From positions 36,314-100,313 of the forward strand of contig JAAEMR010000164.1 in the NCBI GenBank assembly GCA_024225395.1: 64,000 nt of DNA, read 5' to 3'. This DNA is from Gammaproteobacteria bacterium (GTDB lineage: Bacteria > Pseudomonadota > Gammaproteobacteria > GCA-001735895). Positions 1 to 8,959 of this stretch are shown here, one piece after another (position 1 is the first letter of the stretch; each line of letters opens with the position of its first letter). The notes below the pieces were generated by a model, which saw only the letters and a program-made list of their open reading frames with translations, was not told the DNA's origin and made no database searches. A program made the position numbers and the translations under genes.

Positions 1-1
1 T

Positions 2-442
2 GATGTAAACTCACCGGTGGAAACGGTTTATGCAAAGCTCTATTTAAGTTATGAAGGAGGACCCTGGCAACAGTTTGCAGACAGTGAACTGTACGAAATT
101 TACCACGACTCCATCGCTGACACTTATGAAGTAGTTGGAGAATTAATTGAGGGGTATCCACCCGGGTATTACGAAGTACTGATTGAACTGCACAGCTTTT
201 ATCATGCAGGTGTTGTAGCTAGTCGCATGATATCTTCTGATGTTGAAGGTTACGCAATTTCTCTTGAAGATTTAAGCTATGATGAGGCTTATATTCAGGA
301 TAACGTCTATTATCAACCTGATTATATTGTGGGTGCTGGCAGCATTTCCTGGCCCGGAATATTGATACTTGGATTTCTAATAATAATTAAATTTAGATAC
401 TTTCCTTCTTTAAAAACTGTAGCCAATAAGATGAAAAAATAA
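2..442 (+). CDS. C-terminal part of a choice-of-anchor H family surface protein (5' end outside the window)
   Basis: The frame is open to the left edge, reading D-V-N-S-P-V-E before the GTG at 17, so the gene very probably starts upstream and the GTG is not the true start. The visible part has the pattern I associate with the choice-of-anchor H family: YLSYEGGPW, a D-x-Y-E-V stretch, then GYPPGYYEVLIEL. Near the end come a GAGS stretch, one hydrophobic segment (about residues 112-126 of the visible part) and a basic tail. That arrangement resembles a C-terminal sorting and anchor signal. Likely an exported cell-surface protein; its function is unknown. The family assignment is from memory of the motif and is moderately secure. 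Confidence 0.6.
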   Translation, partial: DVNSPVETVYAKLYLSYEGGPWQQFADSELYEIYHDSIADTYEVVGELIEGYPPGYYEVLIELHSFYHAGVVASRMISSDVEGYAISLEDLSYDEAYIQDNVYYQPDYIVGAGSISWPGILILGFLIIIKFRYFPSLKTVANKMKK

Positions 443-577
443 AAGGATCGGGTACTACACGATTTCAACCGAGGAGAAGATATCGTGCAACACCGGTTCA
501 AGAGTGAAACTGTATCCAATAGAAATAATTTGAGGTTACATTATTCTTTGTTTATATAGCGTAACCACCGAATTCCA

Positions 578-871
578 TTATCGCTTACCAAGTAGTTCTC
601 GCATGTTTTCACGACAGGCAATTTTACTTTTGCAAGCTGCAACCGAAAACCTAAAAACTTTATCCATTAAATCCTGTAAATCATGATGACTGGCATTACT
701 CAATGCAGCTTCATTCAGCCTATTTTCAGCCGTCGGGGTATCTTTATTCAAAGCCAAGCTCTTATTTTGCTGAAATTCAACTGTTAGCCGATCATTTCCA
801 TGACTTGCAGCCCGAATCTGTACCGTCAACAATGAAAGTGATATCAAAAAAAAGATTAATATTTTTTGCAT
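578..871 (-). CDS. small secreted protein of unknown function
   Basis: A 97-residue ORF beginning MQKILIFFLISLSLL, a typical Sec signal peptide with likely cleavage after about residue 21 (QIRA/ASHG). The mature part is about 75 residues, polar, with two cysteines (SVAACKSKIAC) near the C terminus that could form a disulfide in the periplasm. I do not recognise the family. It stands alone between a surface-protein gene and regB, divergent from regB, so the region 872-1030 must hold both promoters. It could be a chance ORF, but the clean signal peptide argues for a real gene. Confidence 0.5.
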   Translation of the reverse strand: MQKILIFFLISLSLLTVQIRAASHGNDRLTVEFQQNKSLALNKDTPTAENRLNEAALSNASHHDLQDLMDKVFRFSVAACKSKIACRENMRELLGKR

Positions 872-939
872 AAAAACACTCTGGTTGCATGCGACTTAAA
901 ACATGGATATAGCCTGAATATCAAAATCATACGGTGGAA

Positions 940-954
940 GTGACAAATTGTCGC
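940..954. promoter_or_regulatory. candidate RegA/PrrA-type operator upstream of regB
   Basis: The bases read GTGAC-AAATT-GTCGC, an inverted repeat with one mismatch. As I recall, PrrA/RegA regulators bind GCGNC and GNCGC half-sites separated by a variable spacer. The right half fits exactly and the left half has one change. It lies about 77 bases before the regB TTG start, where an autoregulatory site would be expected. Motif match only. Confidence 0.35.
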
Positions 955-1030
955 AGTCCAATTCACGACTTAAATTTAGAGCTGATCTATACCCAGATTA
1001 ACGTTAGAATATTATCCTGTTAAAAAAATA

Positions 1031-2311
1031 TTGAGAAATATGTCATCTGATACTTTTAGCGGTTCTACACGCATCCTTCGCCAACTGTATTTTTTAAGAA
1101 ACATCACTATCACTTTTGTACTGGTGATGACGATGATGGCTCTGTTTGGCCTCAAGATTAACCTTCCAGTGCTGCCCTTAAGCATCATTATTTTGATCAT
1201 GGCCGTTACCAACCTGATCACTCGACTGTTTATCGACTCGGGTAAACCCATTACCAACAAAATAATATTTATTCAGCTGTTACTGGAAATACTTTCCTTT
1301 TCGCTGATTCTATATTTCGCCGGTGGAGCCACTAACCCTTTTACCTTTTTCTACCTGATTCCGCTCGCCATATCCGCTACCGTTATTCCTGGTTTATCGA
1401 CCTGGTTATTAACTTCACTGACCGTCATTCTGTACAGTCTGCTGCTAAAATACTATGTCCCCTTAAGCTACAACATGATGGACCATCAAACCGCTATGGC
1501 GGGTGATGGACAGTTTTCACAACACGTATCAGGCATGTGGTTCGGGTTTCTGGTTAGCGCAATTTTAGTCACCTGGTTTATTACCTACCTGTCGAAAGAA
1601 TTAAAACAGCGTGAGCAGGACATCGCAGATGCAAAACAACGTGAAATGCGGGATCAGCAGATGGTGACACTCGGCACACTGGCTGCCGGTACGGCTCACG
1701 AACTGGGAACTCCACTAGCCAGCCTGGCAATCATTGCTGGAGAAATTACCGATGGATTTTCAAAAGAAGAAAATCCGGAACTGTTCGAAAATCAGGAAAT
1801 ATTACGCCACCAGATTCAACGCTGTAAAAAAATACTGTCTGTTCTATCTGACTCGACCGGAGAATCACGCGCTGATGAAGGTTACCTGATGCCAGTGACT
1901 GAGTTTTTTGAGCTAGTACTAAGCCACTGGCACGATCAACGCCCGGACACCCTTTACAAAACGGGGCTGGATTCGTTACAGACACCCTTGCAACTTCTCT
2001 ATGATAAAACCATTTCTCAGGCACTTATCAACCTGTTAAATAATTCTGCTGATGCTTCCAGTGACCCCATAGAAATTCATGCCACTATCGACCAACAACA
2101 ATTGTTGATTGAGATTAGAGACAGCGGCGAAGGCTTGAGTGAAGAGCAACTCGCCATGGCTGGAGAAGTTTCATTTTCCAACAAACCGGATGGCATGGGT
2201 ATAGGTCTGTTTTTAGCCATTACCACCATTCGCCGAAGTGGCGGTAGCATCGAATTTCAACACCGACAATCTGGCGGAACCAGCACCGTTGTCCGCTTAG
2301 CGTTGATATAA
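1031..2311 (+). CDS. regB: RegB/PrrB/ActS-family redox sensor histidine kinase
   Basis: Membrane sensor kinase of the global redox system RegB-RegA (PrrB-PrrA, RoxS-RoxR). The N-terminal ~190 residues hold about six membrane segments. They contain the heptad GGATNPF at residues 98-104, matching the GGxxNPF quinone-binding motif of RegB. The phospho-acceptor box GTAHELGTPLASL has His223. Cys265 (QIQRCKKIL) corresponds to the redox-active cysteine of RegB. The C-terminal HATPase domain shows NNSADAS (N box), DSGEGL and GMGIGLF (G boxes). The track start is TTG at 1031. An ATG three codons on (1040) is equally plausible and neither has a strong ribosome site. Its partner regA starts 30 bases downstream, so the two are probably co-transcribed. 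Confidence 0.93.
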   Translation: MRNMSSDTFSGSTRILRQLYFLRNITITFVLVMTMMALFGLKINLPVLPLSIIILIMAVTNLITRLFIDSGKPITNKIIFIQLLLEILSFSLILYFAGGATNPFTFFYLIPLAISATVIPGLSTWLLTSLTVILYSLLLKYYVPLSYNMMDHQTAMAGDGQFSQHVSGMWFGFLVSAILVTWFITYLSKELKQREQDIADAKQREMRDQQMVTLGTLAAGTAHELGTPLASLAIIAGEITDGFSKEENPELFENQEILRHQIQRCKKILSVLSDSTGESRADEGYLMPVTEFFELVLSHWHDQRPDTLYKTGLDSLQTPLQLLYDKTISQALINLLNNSADASSDPIEIHATIDQQQLLIEIRDSGEGLSEEQLAMAGEVSFSNKPDGMGIGLFLAITTIRRSGGSIEFQHRQSGGTSTVVRLALI

Positions 2312-2341
2312 CCCCGGTAAGCACTGTAGAATCTTATTATT

Positions 2342-2881
2342 ATGAGTGAAGAAAATCCCAAGTTATTACTGGTCGACGATGATGAAATTTTCTGTAAAGT
2401 GTTATCCAGAGCCCTGCAGAAAAGGGAATACAATGTTGAGGTTGCTTATAATCAGAAAGATGCTTTAGAACAAGCACAACAACTCCACCCGGAATTCGCC
2501 ATCGTTGATTTGCGCATAGGCAATGATTCTGGCCTAAATGTTATTAAATCACTGGCATCATCCTATCCCGACATCCGCATTGTTGTTCTCACCGGATTTG
2601 CCAGCATCAGTACCGCAGTAGAGTCAATTAAACTGGGCGCAATTCACTATCTGACAAAACCGGCTGAAATTGACGATATCTTAACCGCGTTTTATCACGA
2701 TGAAGGCAATGCCGATATAAACCTGCAAACTCAACCCATGTCCGCCAAACGCATGGAATGGGAACATTTACAAAAGGTTTTACACGATCACAACGGTAAT
2801 ATTTCAGCCGCTGCACGGGCAATGGGCATGCATCGCAGAACGCTGCAACGAAAACTCAGCAAAAAACCAGTCAAGGTTTAA
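2342..2881 (+). CDS. regA: RegA/PrrA/RoxR-family response regulator
   Basis: A 179-residue two-domain regulator. Residues 7-120 are a receiver domain with acidic pocket DDD (12-14), phospho-acceptor Asp56 (IVDLRIG), the TGFAS threonine region and the KPA lysine. After a short linker comes a Fis-type helix-turn-helix (GNISAAARAMGMHRRTLQRKL), nearly the canonical RegA recognition helix. It should be phosphorylated by RegB and control respiratory and energy genes according to quinone and redox state. A short hairpin (AAGGTT/AACCTT, 2873-2891, followed by TTCCC) overlaps the stop and may be a weak terminator. Confidence 0.94.
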   Translation: MSEENPKLLLVDDDEIFCKVLSRALQKREYNVEVAYNQKDALEQAQQLHPEFAIVDLRIGNDSGLNVIKSLASSYPDIRIVVLTGFASISTAVESIKLGAIHYLTKPAEIDDILTAFYHDEGNADINLQTQPMSAKRMEWEHLQKVLHDHNGNISAAARAMGMHRRTLQRKLSKKPVKV

Positions 2882-3166
2882 CTGGAACCTTTTCCCGTTC
2901 AGCATGACTAAAATTAGTACCGCGTAATCAGTGAAAACCCTTCTATCAGGCTCAGAATTCTAACAGCTATAAACGTAGTATCTATTAAACTAGTCCTAGT
3001 GAATGGAAGGTCGTGACTCTACGGCAATATGCAAAGTAATTCGAAGATCTTTCCATTAAGTCCAGTTTATGGACATTATTTAGCAAATAGCTTAAAAATT
3101 CACTATGCGACACAGCAGAAGGAAGGGGAAGGAAGAATTCAAGAGAAATCACTCATCTGGCAAATC
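2882..3166. other. intergenic region between regA and dctM, no convincing gene
   Basis: A gap between convergent genes. The only ORF (3029-3229, 66 residues) has no ribosome site or recognisable motif and runs into the dctM 3' end, so I treat it as chance. No RNA gene seen. Confidence 0.5.
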
Positions 3167-3197
3167 TATATGCTGCACACCCCTTGTGCAGCATATA
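3167..3197. terminator. 13-bp perfect hairpin between regA and dctM
   Basis: Perfect inverted repeat: TATATGCTGCACA at 3167-3179, loop CCCCT, TGTGCAGCATATA at 3185-3197. It lies 22 bases beyond the dctM stop on the minus strand and also downstream of regA on the plus strand. No run of T follows on either strand, so it is not a classical intrinsic terminator. It could be a bidirectional 3'-end or mRNA-stabilising stem. Confidence 0.5.
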
Positions 3198-3218
3198 AAA
3201 TATCAACAAATAACAGGC

Positions 3219-4583
3219 TTATTTTGTAATGATTTCTGCTCCCATCATCATTGTGGGTAACCAGGTTGAAACAAATGGCACATAAGTCACAATAATTAAA
3301 AAGAGAAACATGATACCCAGCCATGGAGCCGCGGCTTTAACCACGCTCAACATCGACATACCTGCGACACCAGCCGTTACAAACAGGTTCAATCCGACCG
3401 GAGGCGTAATCATGCCAATTTCCATATTCACTACCATAATAATACCCAGGTGAATCGGGTCTATGCCCAGAGCAATAGCAATTGGAAAAACCAGTGGGGC
3501 GACAATAATCAACAGCCCGGAAGGTTCCATAAACTGCCCGCCAATCAACAATAGAACATTGACTACAATCAAAAACATAATCGGCCCTAATCCAGCTGAC
3601 AGCATCGCTTCGGTAATCATTTGAGGGATACGCTCTTCGGTCAGCACATGTTTTAAAATCAATGCATTAGCAATGATGAATAGCAACATGATGGTGAGCT
3701 TGCCGGCTTCAAACAGGCTGTGTTTGGTATCTTTATGCCAGAACACCGAAAGCCCTCGCCAGATAACCATTAACCCACCCTTCCCTTCATGCCGGAATGG
3801 CCCCATGTCCTTATAGATAAAATTGGCAATCAAAAATGCGTAGATTGCGGCCACGGCAGCAGCCTCAGTCGGGGTGAAAATACCACCGTAAATACCACCC
3901 AGAATAATCACAATCAGCATTAATCCCCAGCTGGCATCACGAGCAGCAGCAAACACTTCACCCCAGCCAGCCCAGGGCTGAGAAGGCAGGTTTTTATAAC
4001 GAGCAGCTACATAAATACCCAGCATCAACATGCCCCCAGCCATTAAGCCTGGAATAACCCCGGCCAGAAACATACGTCCGACCGATACATCCGTCGCTGC
4101 GGCATACACCACCATAACGATAGAAGGTGGAATCAGGATACCCAGAGTTCCTGCATTACAGATAACACCGGCTGCAAACTCTTTGGTGTAACCCACCTGC
4201 ACCATGCCGGCAATAACAATACTTCCGATAGCCACTACCGTTGCAGGAGATGAACCAGACAAAGCTGCAAATAACATACAGGCAAACACTGACGCCATCG
4301 CCAGACCACCGCGAAACGAACCAACGACTGCAATCGCAAAACGTATGATTCGATGCGCAACACCACCGGTTGACATAAACACCGAGGCCAGAATAAAAAA
4401 TGGAATAGCTAATAACGTGTAATGCCCTTCAAAAGCTGAAAACAATGTCTGGGCAACTGACGCAAGAGATGCATCAGAATGAATCATTAAAAATATTATA
4501 CTGGACAAGCCAAGAGAAACAGCAATCGGCACACCGATCAGCATTAAACCTATAACCATCAGGAAAAGCATAAAAATAGCCAT
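3219..4583 (-). CDS. dctM: TRAP transporter large permease DctM
   Basis: A 454-residue polytopic membrane protein of the DctM family, the large channel subunit of a tripartite ATP-independent periplasmic transporter. It couples Na+ or H+ entry to solute uptake. Visible hallmarks are the opening MLFLMVIGLMLIGVPIAVSLG, SGSSPATVVAIGSI, a second GxxTPTEAAAVAA segment and the late MITPPVGLNLF motif. About a dozen hydrophobic helices are present. Slightly longer than the usual ~430 because of a polar insert around residues 255-290. Its ATG overlaps the dctQ stop by one base (TAATG), so translation is probably coupled. Confidence 0.95.
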   Translation of the reverse strand: MAIFMLFLMVIGLMLIGVPIAVSLGLSSIIFLMIHSDASLASVAQTLFSAFEGHYTLLAIPFFILASVFMSTGGVAHRIIRFAIAVVGSFRGGLAMASVFACMLFAALSGSSPATVVAIGSIVIAGMVQVGYTKEFAAGVICNAGTLGILIPPSIVMVVYAAATDVSVGRMFLAGVIPGLMAGGMLMLGIYVAARYKNLPSQPWAGWGEVFAAARDASWGLMLIVIILGGIYGGIFTPTEAAAVAAIYAFLIANFIYKDMGPFRHEGKGGLMVIWRGLSVFWHKDTKHSLFEAGKLTIMLLFIIANALILKHVLTEERIPQMITEAMLSAGLGPIMFLIVVNVLLLIGGQFMEPSGLLIIVAPLVFPIAIALGIDPIHLGIIMVVNMEIGMITPPVGLNLFVTAGVAGMSMLSVVKAAAPWLGIMFLFLIIVTYVPFVSTWLPTMMMGAEIITK

Positions 4584-5236
4584 TACATTTTCTCCTTATG
4601 GTCAGCTTTATGAGCAAGCTCTTCTTCATAAGCCTGAGCTTCTTCAATTTCATCTTCGACTTCGTGATTGGCGATAATTTTATCCAGATCCCCTTTGAAA
4701 ACTCGCCACCCCAGTTGCAGAAACCGAAAAGTCAGCAAGGCCATTCCAAGTGGTAAAGCCATGTATGGAATAAATCGAGGAATTTTTTCATAACGTTCAC
4801 CTTCATTCATCCAGTCAGCCAGAAACATAAACATTTCAGGCATAGGAATATCTTCCGTTTCCAGCCATGCTCGTTCAGTAGCAAAGGGATACCAGTAATC
4901 CCAGGACCCTATCAACAACAATACGGAATAATTAAGACAGGCTATTATCGCCAGAATCGCAAAAACCTTTCGCACCGACGGTGAGACCATATTGATCACA
5001 ACATCCACACCGATATGAACATGTTTTTTTACCGCATAGGATGATCCCATTAATACCAGCCAGGCGAATAGAAACACCGTCATTTCCAGTGCCCACAGGA
5101 TATTACTATTGAAAATATAACGCGCAATGACGTTTGCGAAGGTGATAAGTGTCATTAAACCCAGACATACGGCAATACTGGTTTCTTCGATATTGTCGAT
5201 GACCTGTCCGAGCTTGGTTGTCGGTTCATGAGTCAT
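4583..5236 (-). CDS. dctQ: TRAP transporter small permease DctQ
   Basis: A 217-residue DctQ-family subunit that forms the membrane complex with DctM. Four hydrophobic segments are seen, with the family pattern VIARYIFNSNILWALEMTVFLFAWLVLMGSSYAVKK split by the first and second helices and KKHVHIGVDV after them. It has an unusually long cytoplasmic acidic/charged tail after about residue 190 (EVEDEIEEAQAYEEE). The start is well supported by GAGGAG eight bases before the ATG. It lies between dctP and dctM, the normal TRAP order. Confidence 0.93.
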   Translation of the reverse strand: MTHEPTTKLGQVIDNIEETSIAVCLGLMTLITFANVIARYIFNSNILWALEMTVFLFAWLVLMGSSYAVKKHVHIGVDVVINMVSPSVRKVFAILAIIACLNYSVLLLIGSWDYWYPFATERAWLETEDIPMPEMFMFLADWMNEGERYEKIPRFIPYMALPLGMALLTFRFLQLGWRVFKGDLDKIIANHEVEDEIEEAQAYEEELAHKADHKEKM

Positions 5237-5271
5237 GCGTGGCTCCTCAGGTTATTTTTAATTATTTTTTT

Positions 5272-5300
5272 ATACGCGACCAAAGAGTTTGGCCGCGTAT
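5272..5300 (-). promoter_or_regulatory. stable stem-loop in the dctP-dctQ intercistronic mRNA
   Basis: ATACGCGACCAAA (5272-5284) and TTTGGCCGCGTAT (5288-5300) are complementary with a GAG loop. The single mismatch becomes a G-U pair in the minus-strand RNA, giving 13 continuous pairs. It sits between dctP and dctQ and is not followed by U in the direction of transcription. This is best explained as an mRNA processing or 3'-stabilising element that keeps the binding protein more abundant than the permeases. Confidence 0.6.
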
Positions 5301-5355
5301 TCCATCATAAATGGTTAAGGTAACAATTACCTCATTTATCTACAGCGTATAACCG

Positions 5356-6357
5356 TTAAGAGTTATTGGCTTTCAGTGCAGCATTCATCAAGTCTTTACC
5401 AATATCCTTTTCAAACTTTTTCCATACAGGTTTCATAGCATCGACCCATGCCTGACGTTGAGAAGCCGTTAATGTACGTACTACACCACCCGCTTTAATA
5501 ACATTATCCTTATTCATGTTATTAACCTTGGTTGATTCACCGTTACGAGCCGCAGTCACTTCTTTCAGAATGGTACCCAGTTGTGTACGAACATCGTTAG
5601 GTAGACCTTTCCACCATTTATTAGATGTCACTACCAGATAATCAAGAATACCGTGGTTAGTTTCAGTTACGCCATCCTGTACTTCAAAGAATTTCTTACC
5701 GTAAATGTTAGACCATGAGTTTTCCTGCCCATCGATAACTTTAGTTTGCAGACCACCATAAACTTCTTTGAAAGACATTTTTTGTGGGCTAGCACCTAAT
5801 TGCTCAAATTGTGCAACCAGTACATCAGAAGCCTGAACACGGAATTTAAGACCGCTAGCATCAGATGGTTTGACCAAAGGGCGACTCGCAGACATTTGTT
5901 TCATGCCGTTATGCCAGAATGCCAGACCTTTCAGGCCACGTCTTTCCATAGAGCTTTTCAACTTTTCACCATCAGCTGAATTTTGAAAACGATCAACTGC
6001 ATCAACATCTTCAAATACAAATGGCAGGTCGAAAATACGGAATTTCTTAGTGAACTTCTCAAACTTTGATAATGAAGGAGCCGCCATTTGAACGTCGCCA
6101 TTCAACATTGCCTCAAGAACTTTTTTATCGTTATAGAGTGTCGAGTTAGGGAATACCTGCATACAGGCTTTACCATTCATTTCATCATTAACTCTTTGTT
6201 CCAGCAACGAAGCCGCAATACCTTTAGGGTGTTTATCAGTATTAGTTACGTGACTGAACTTGATGACAATTTCACCAGCATCACAGTTAGCCAGTGCAGA
6301 TGTACTGCTTACAGCAAGAACAGATGAAACCGCTAAACCTAATAGAACTTTACGCAT
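5356..6357 (-). CDS. dctP: TRAP transporter solute-binding protein DctP, C4-dicarboxylate type
   Basis: A 333-residue periplasmic binding protein. The signal peptide is about 23 residues (ending STSALA/NCDAG). The DctP fold is recognisable from IKFSHV, SGLKFRVQASDVL with the ligand-binding arginine at residue 173, and DGQENSWSNIYGKKF. The latter segments match the C4-dicarboxylate subgroup (succinate, fumarate, malate), so that substrate is inferred. GGAG lies nine bases before the ATG. First gene of dctPQM. The 118-base gap to dctQ carries a stem-loop. Confidence 0.94.
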   Translation of the reverse strand: MRKVLLGLAVSSVLAVSSTSALANCDAGEIVIKFSHVTNTDKHPKGIAASLLEQRVNDEMNGKACMQVFPNSTLYNDKKVLEAMLNGDVQMAAPSLSKFEKFTKKFRIFDLPFVFEDVDAVDRFQNSADGEKLKSSMERRGLKGLAFWHNGMKQMSASRPLVKPSDASGLKFRVQASDVLVAQFEQLGASPQKMSFKEVYGGLQTKVIDGQENSWSNIYGKKFFEVQDGVTETNHGILDYLVVTSNKWWKGLPNDVRTQLGTILKEVTAARNGESTKVNNMNKDNVIKAGGVVRTLTASQRQAWVDAMKPVWKKFEKDIGKDLMNAALKANNS

Positions 6358-6700
6358 ATGTTTTCTCCAGAATTATAATTATGTTGTCCGGTTTAATACC
6401 CGGCTTAACACTGTATATGTATGCACTTGCTATGCCAAAAGCTGATACCCCCAGGAAAACAACCACAACTCATTGAAAAATAAGTAGAAATATACATTAG
6501 CCAAAATTTAGTCAAAAAACTTATGGGTGGAATTCCGCACAAATTGGTACCAAAAGTGGATGAGTGCTGACACATTCACCCACTCTCGTTAAAGCTGTAA
6601 TTCACCCTGGATTCAGTTAAAAGCGTTATTCTTTACTCGCGGTCATTCGCTGACTATGACAAAATCTGATTTTAATATAAAAACCCTGTAAACATCGCTC
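6358..6700. other. divergent promoter region of dctP and lptD
   Basis: The region separates dctP (minus) from lptD (plus). It contains an imperfect inverted repeat, AGTGGATGAGTG at 6555-6566 against CATTCACCCACT at 6573-6584. The two mismatches become G-U pairs in the dctP-direction RNA. It may be an operator for a dicarboxylate regulator or a leader hairpin. The ORFs overlapping 6260-6476 are antisense shadows of dctP and its leader. Confidence 0.4.
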
Positions 6701-8872
6701 TTGTCCACTCCGTTACGCACACACTTTCTCTGCTTTACGCTCATCTTTCCCGTAATCAGCTTCGCTGAGCCGGACTGGAGCATTTGCTCGGTACCTGTTG
6801 TCACCAGACAGGGCGACCTTTCTTTGGAGCCATTGAATACTGAAGTTCAGGCTGACCAGTTATACATTGAAAATAAAAATTTTTTAAACTTTACCGGGAA
6901 TGTACTGGTTACCAGAGGTGAGCAAAAACTCAGCGCTGACCAGGTACAACTTGATAGAATTTCCAATCAGCTGACTGCTAAAGGAAATTTAAGCTTTAGC
7001 GACCAGTTATTCCGCTTAAATGCAGATAATATCGGACTGGATAACACTAATCATTCAGCCTTTTTTGATCTGGCTAATTTTCAGTTATATGAAAACCACC
7101 TGCGTGGTTCCGCAAAAAAGATTATTCAGCTCGATGCAAATCATCACAAACTTTACGATGTGTCTTACACCACCTGTGATCCACAGGTAAATACCTGGTC
7201 GATAAATGCCGGCAAGCTCAAGCTGAACCATCTGGAAGGCAGGGGAACTGCATCAAACGCCACTTTACGGATTAAGGATGTACCTGTTTTTTACCTTCCA
7301 TGGTTTCAGTTCCCCATCAATAATCAACGAATGAGCGGGCTGCTCACCCCTACTTTTACTCAATCCAGCTCTTCAGGAACTCAAGTTACATTACCATTTT
7401 ACTGGAACCAGGCTGAAAATTTAGATATGACCCTGACCCCGATCTGGTATAGCAACAGGGGCACTCAACTCAATACTGAAAACCGGTATCTATTTAAAAA
7501 TAATTCAGGGCAGTTAAACCTGTCAGGGCTCAGTGATGATCTGTTTAATGATGATCGCTGGTACACAAGATGGACGCATGATATTGACTTAACAGATAAT
7601 ATTCATACCTCTATATTGATTCAACGAGTTTCGGACACAGAGTTTCTAGAAGACTTTGACCACCTGGATACCATCAAAACCGTCGACTATCTTAAAAGTT
7701 CTGTAATTTTCAAAGGCCTTATAGCCAACTGGTCTACCCAGTTATTATTTGAACAACATCAAATCGTCAATGATAAAAAAACACTTGCATCCAGCCCCTA
7801 CAAACGACTTCCCCGATTCAGCGTGGATAGAGTTTTTTCATCCAATGAAAGTCCATTAAGTTTAGACTGGATGAATGAATGGGTTCGTTTTGACAAAGAA
7901 GAAGGCGTCATCGGAGATCGCTTACACATCGCTCCATCAATCAGTTACCCCATGGAGTCAAGCTACTATTTTCTAAAACCCGCTATACAACTTGACTACA
8001 CACACTATTCGTTAGACAACAACATCGATGATCAGAACAGTTTGCAACGCAGCATATCCCTGTTAAGCCTGGATAGCGGATTATTTTTTGAACGTACGGC
8101 TAATAAGTCCAAAAACTGGATACAAACACTGGAACCTCGACTCTATTTCCTTTATGTCCCTTATCAAGATCAATCCAGCATTCCTGATTTTGACACTTCA
8201 TTACTGACTGAAAACTATAATAATTTATTCATTAACAACCGCTTTTCCGGCGTCGATAGAATTGGTGATACGCAGCAAATTTCACTAGGCATCACCACCC
8301 GCTTATTAGATGATAAAAACCAGGAGTTTTTCAGAGCCAGTATAGGTCAGGCTTTTTACGCCGACGACCGGAAAGTGAGCCTCAATTCAACCATTGATAC
8401 ACGTCATAAATCGAGCTTGATGTCTGCACTTACTTTCAAACCCCGGTCCGACTGGAAAATTCAACTGTCCAATGTCTACGATCAGCTTGAAAAAGAATCC
8501 GTTCAAACTGATATTTCCGTCAGGCAGTTTACTAACAGCCAGGTATTTAATGTTGAATACCATATGCGCAACAGCAATCTGGAACAAACAACATTTTCAG
8601 CTGTCTATCCTGTATCTGTTAACTGGAGCGTATTTGCCAAACGACAGCATTCACTGATTCATGATATGCCAGTGCAGCACCTGTTTGGTCTGGCCTATGA
8701 AAGCTGCTGCTGGGGTTTTAAAGCACTGTATGAAGAGAGCAGCGATAAAGATTTTGATGAAATTGATCGTGCTGTCTACTTCAAGTTAACCTTTAAAGGG
8801 CTCAGTGATACAGGACAGGATATCGATGCTTTACTCCAGGAGGGTATTGCTGGTTATCAACCCGTGTTTTAA
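6701..8872 (+). CDS. lptD: LPS-assembly protein LptD
   Basis: A 723-residue outer-membrane protein that inserts lipopolysaccharide into the outer leaflet together with LptE. Signal peptide to about residue 22 (VISFA/EPDW). Residues ~45-180 form the LptA/OstA-like beta-jellyroll (VQADQ, FTGNVLVTRGEQKLSADQVQ), followed by the long beta-barrel with DVPVFYLPWFQFPIN and the RMSGLLTPTF segment. The disulfide cysteines are conserved: Cys29, Cys159 and the CC pair 669-670 (ESCCWG). The TTG at 6701 is the only start that keeps the signal peptide, because a stop lies four codons upstream. First gene of lptD-surA-pdxA. Confidence 0.97.
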   Translation: MSTPLRTHFLCFTLIFPVISFAEPDWSICSVPVVTRQGDLSLEPLNTEVQADQLYIENKNFLNFTGNVLVTRGEQKLSADQVQLDRISNQLTAKGNLSFSDQLFRLNADNIGLDNTNHSAFFDLANFQLYENHLRGSAKKIIQLDANHHKLYDVSYTTCDPQVNTWSINAGKLKLNHLEGRGTASNATLRIKDVPVFYLPWFQFPINNQRMSGLLTPTFTQSSSSGTQVTLPFYWNQAENLDMTLTPIWYSNRGTQLNTENRYLFKNNSGQLNLSGLSDDLFNDDRWYTRWTHDIDLTDNIHTSILIQRVSDTEFLEDFDHLDTIKTVDYLKSSVIFKGLIANWSTQLLFEQHQIVNDKKTLASSPYKRLPRFSVDRVFSSNESPLSLDWMNEWVRFDKEEGVIGDRLHIAPSISYPMESSYYFLKPAIQLDYTHYSLDNNIDDQNSLQRSISLLSLDSGLFFERTANKSKNWIQTLEPRLYFLYVPYQDQSSIPDFDTSLLTENYNNLFINNRFSGVDRIGDTQQISLGITTRLLDDKNQEFFRASIGQAFYADDRKVSLNSTIDTRHKSSLMSALTFKPRSDWKIQLSNVYDQLEKESVQTDISVRQFTNSQVFNVEYHMRNSNLEQTTFSAVYPVSVNWSVFAKRQHSLIHDMPVQHLFGLAYESCCWGFKALYEESSDKDFDEIDRAVYFKLTFKGLSDTGQDIDALLQEGIAGYQPVF

Positions 8873-8959
8873 AGCGGATTATGAATTATCATCAGTATGT
8901 TCTATTTATCATACAATTAGCTTACTATCCCACAAATTTTTACTTTTGAAACTTTATTT

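Noticed and set aside
3029..3229. 66-residue plus-strand ORF after regA
   Set aside because: No ribosome site, no motif, overlaps the dctM 3' end and a hairpin; most likely chance.
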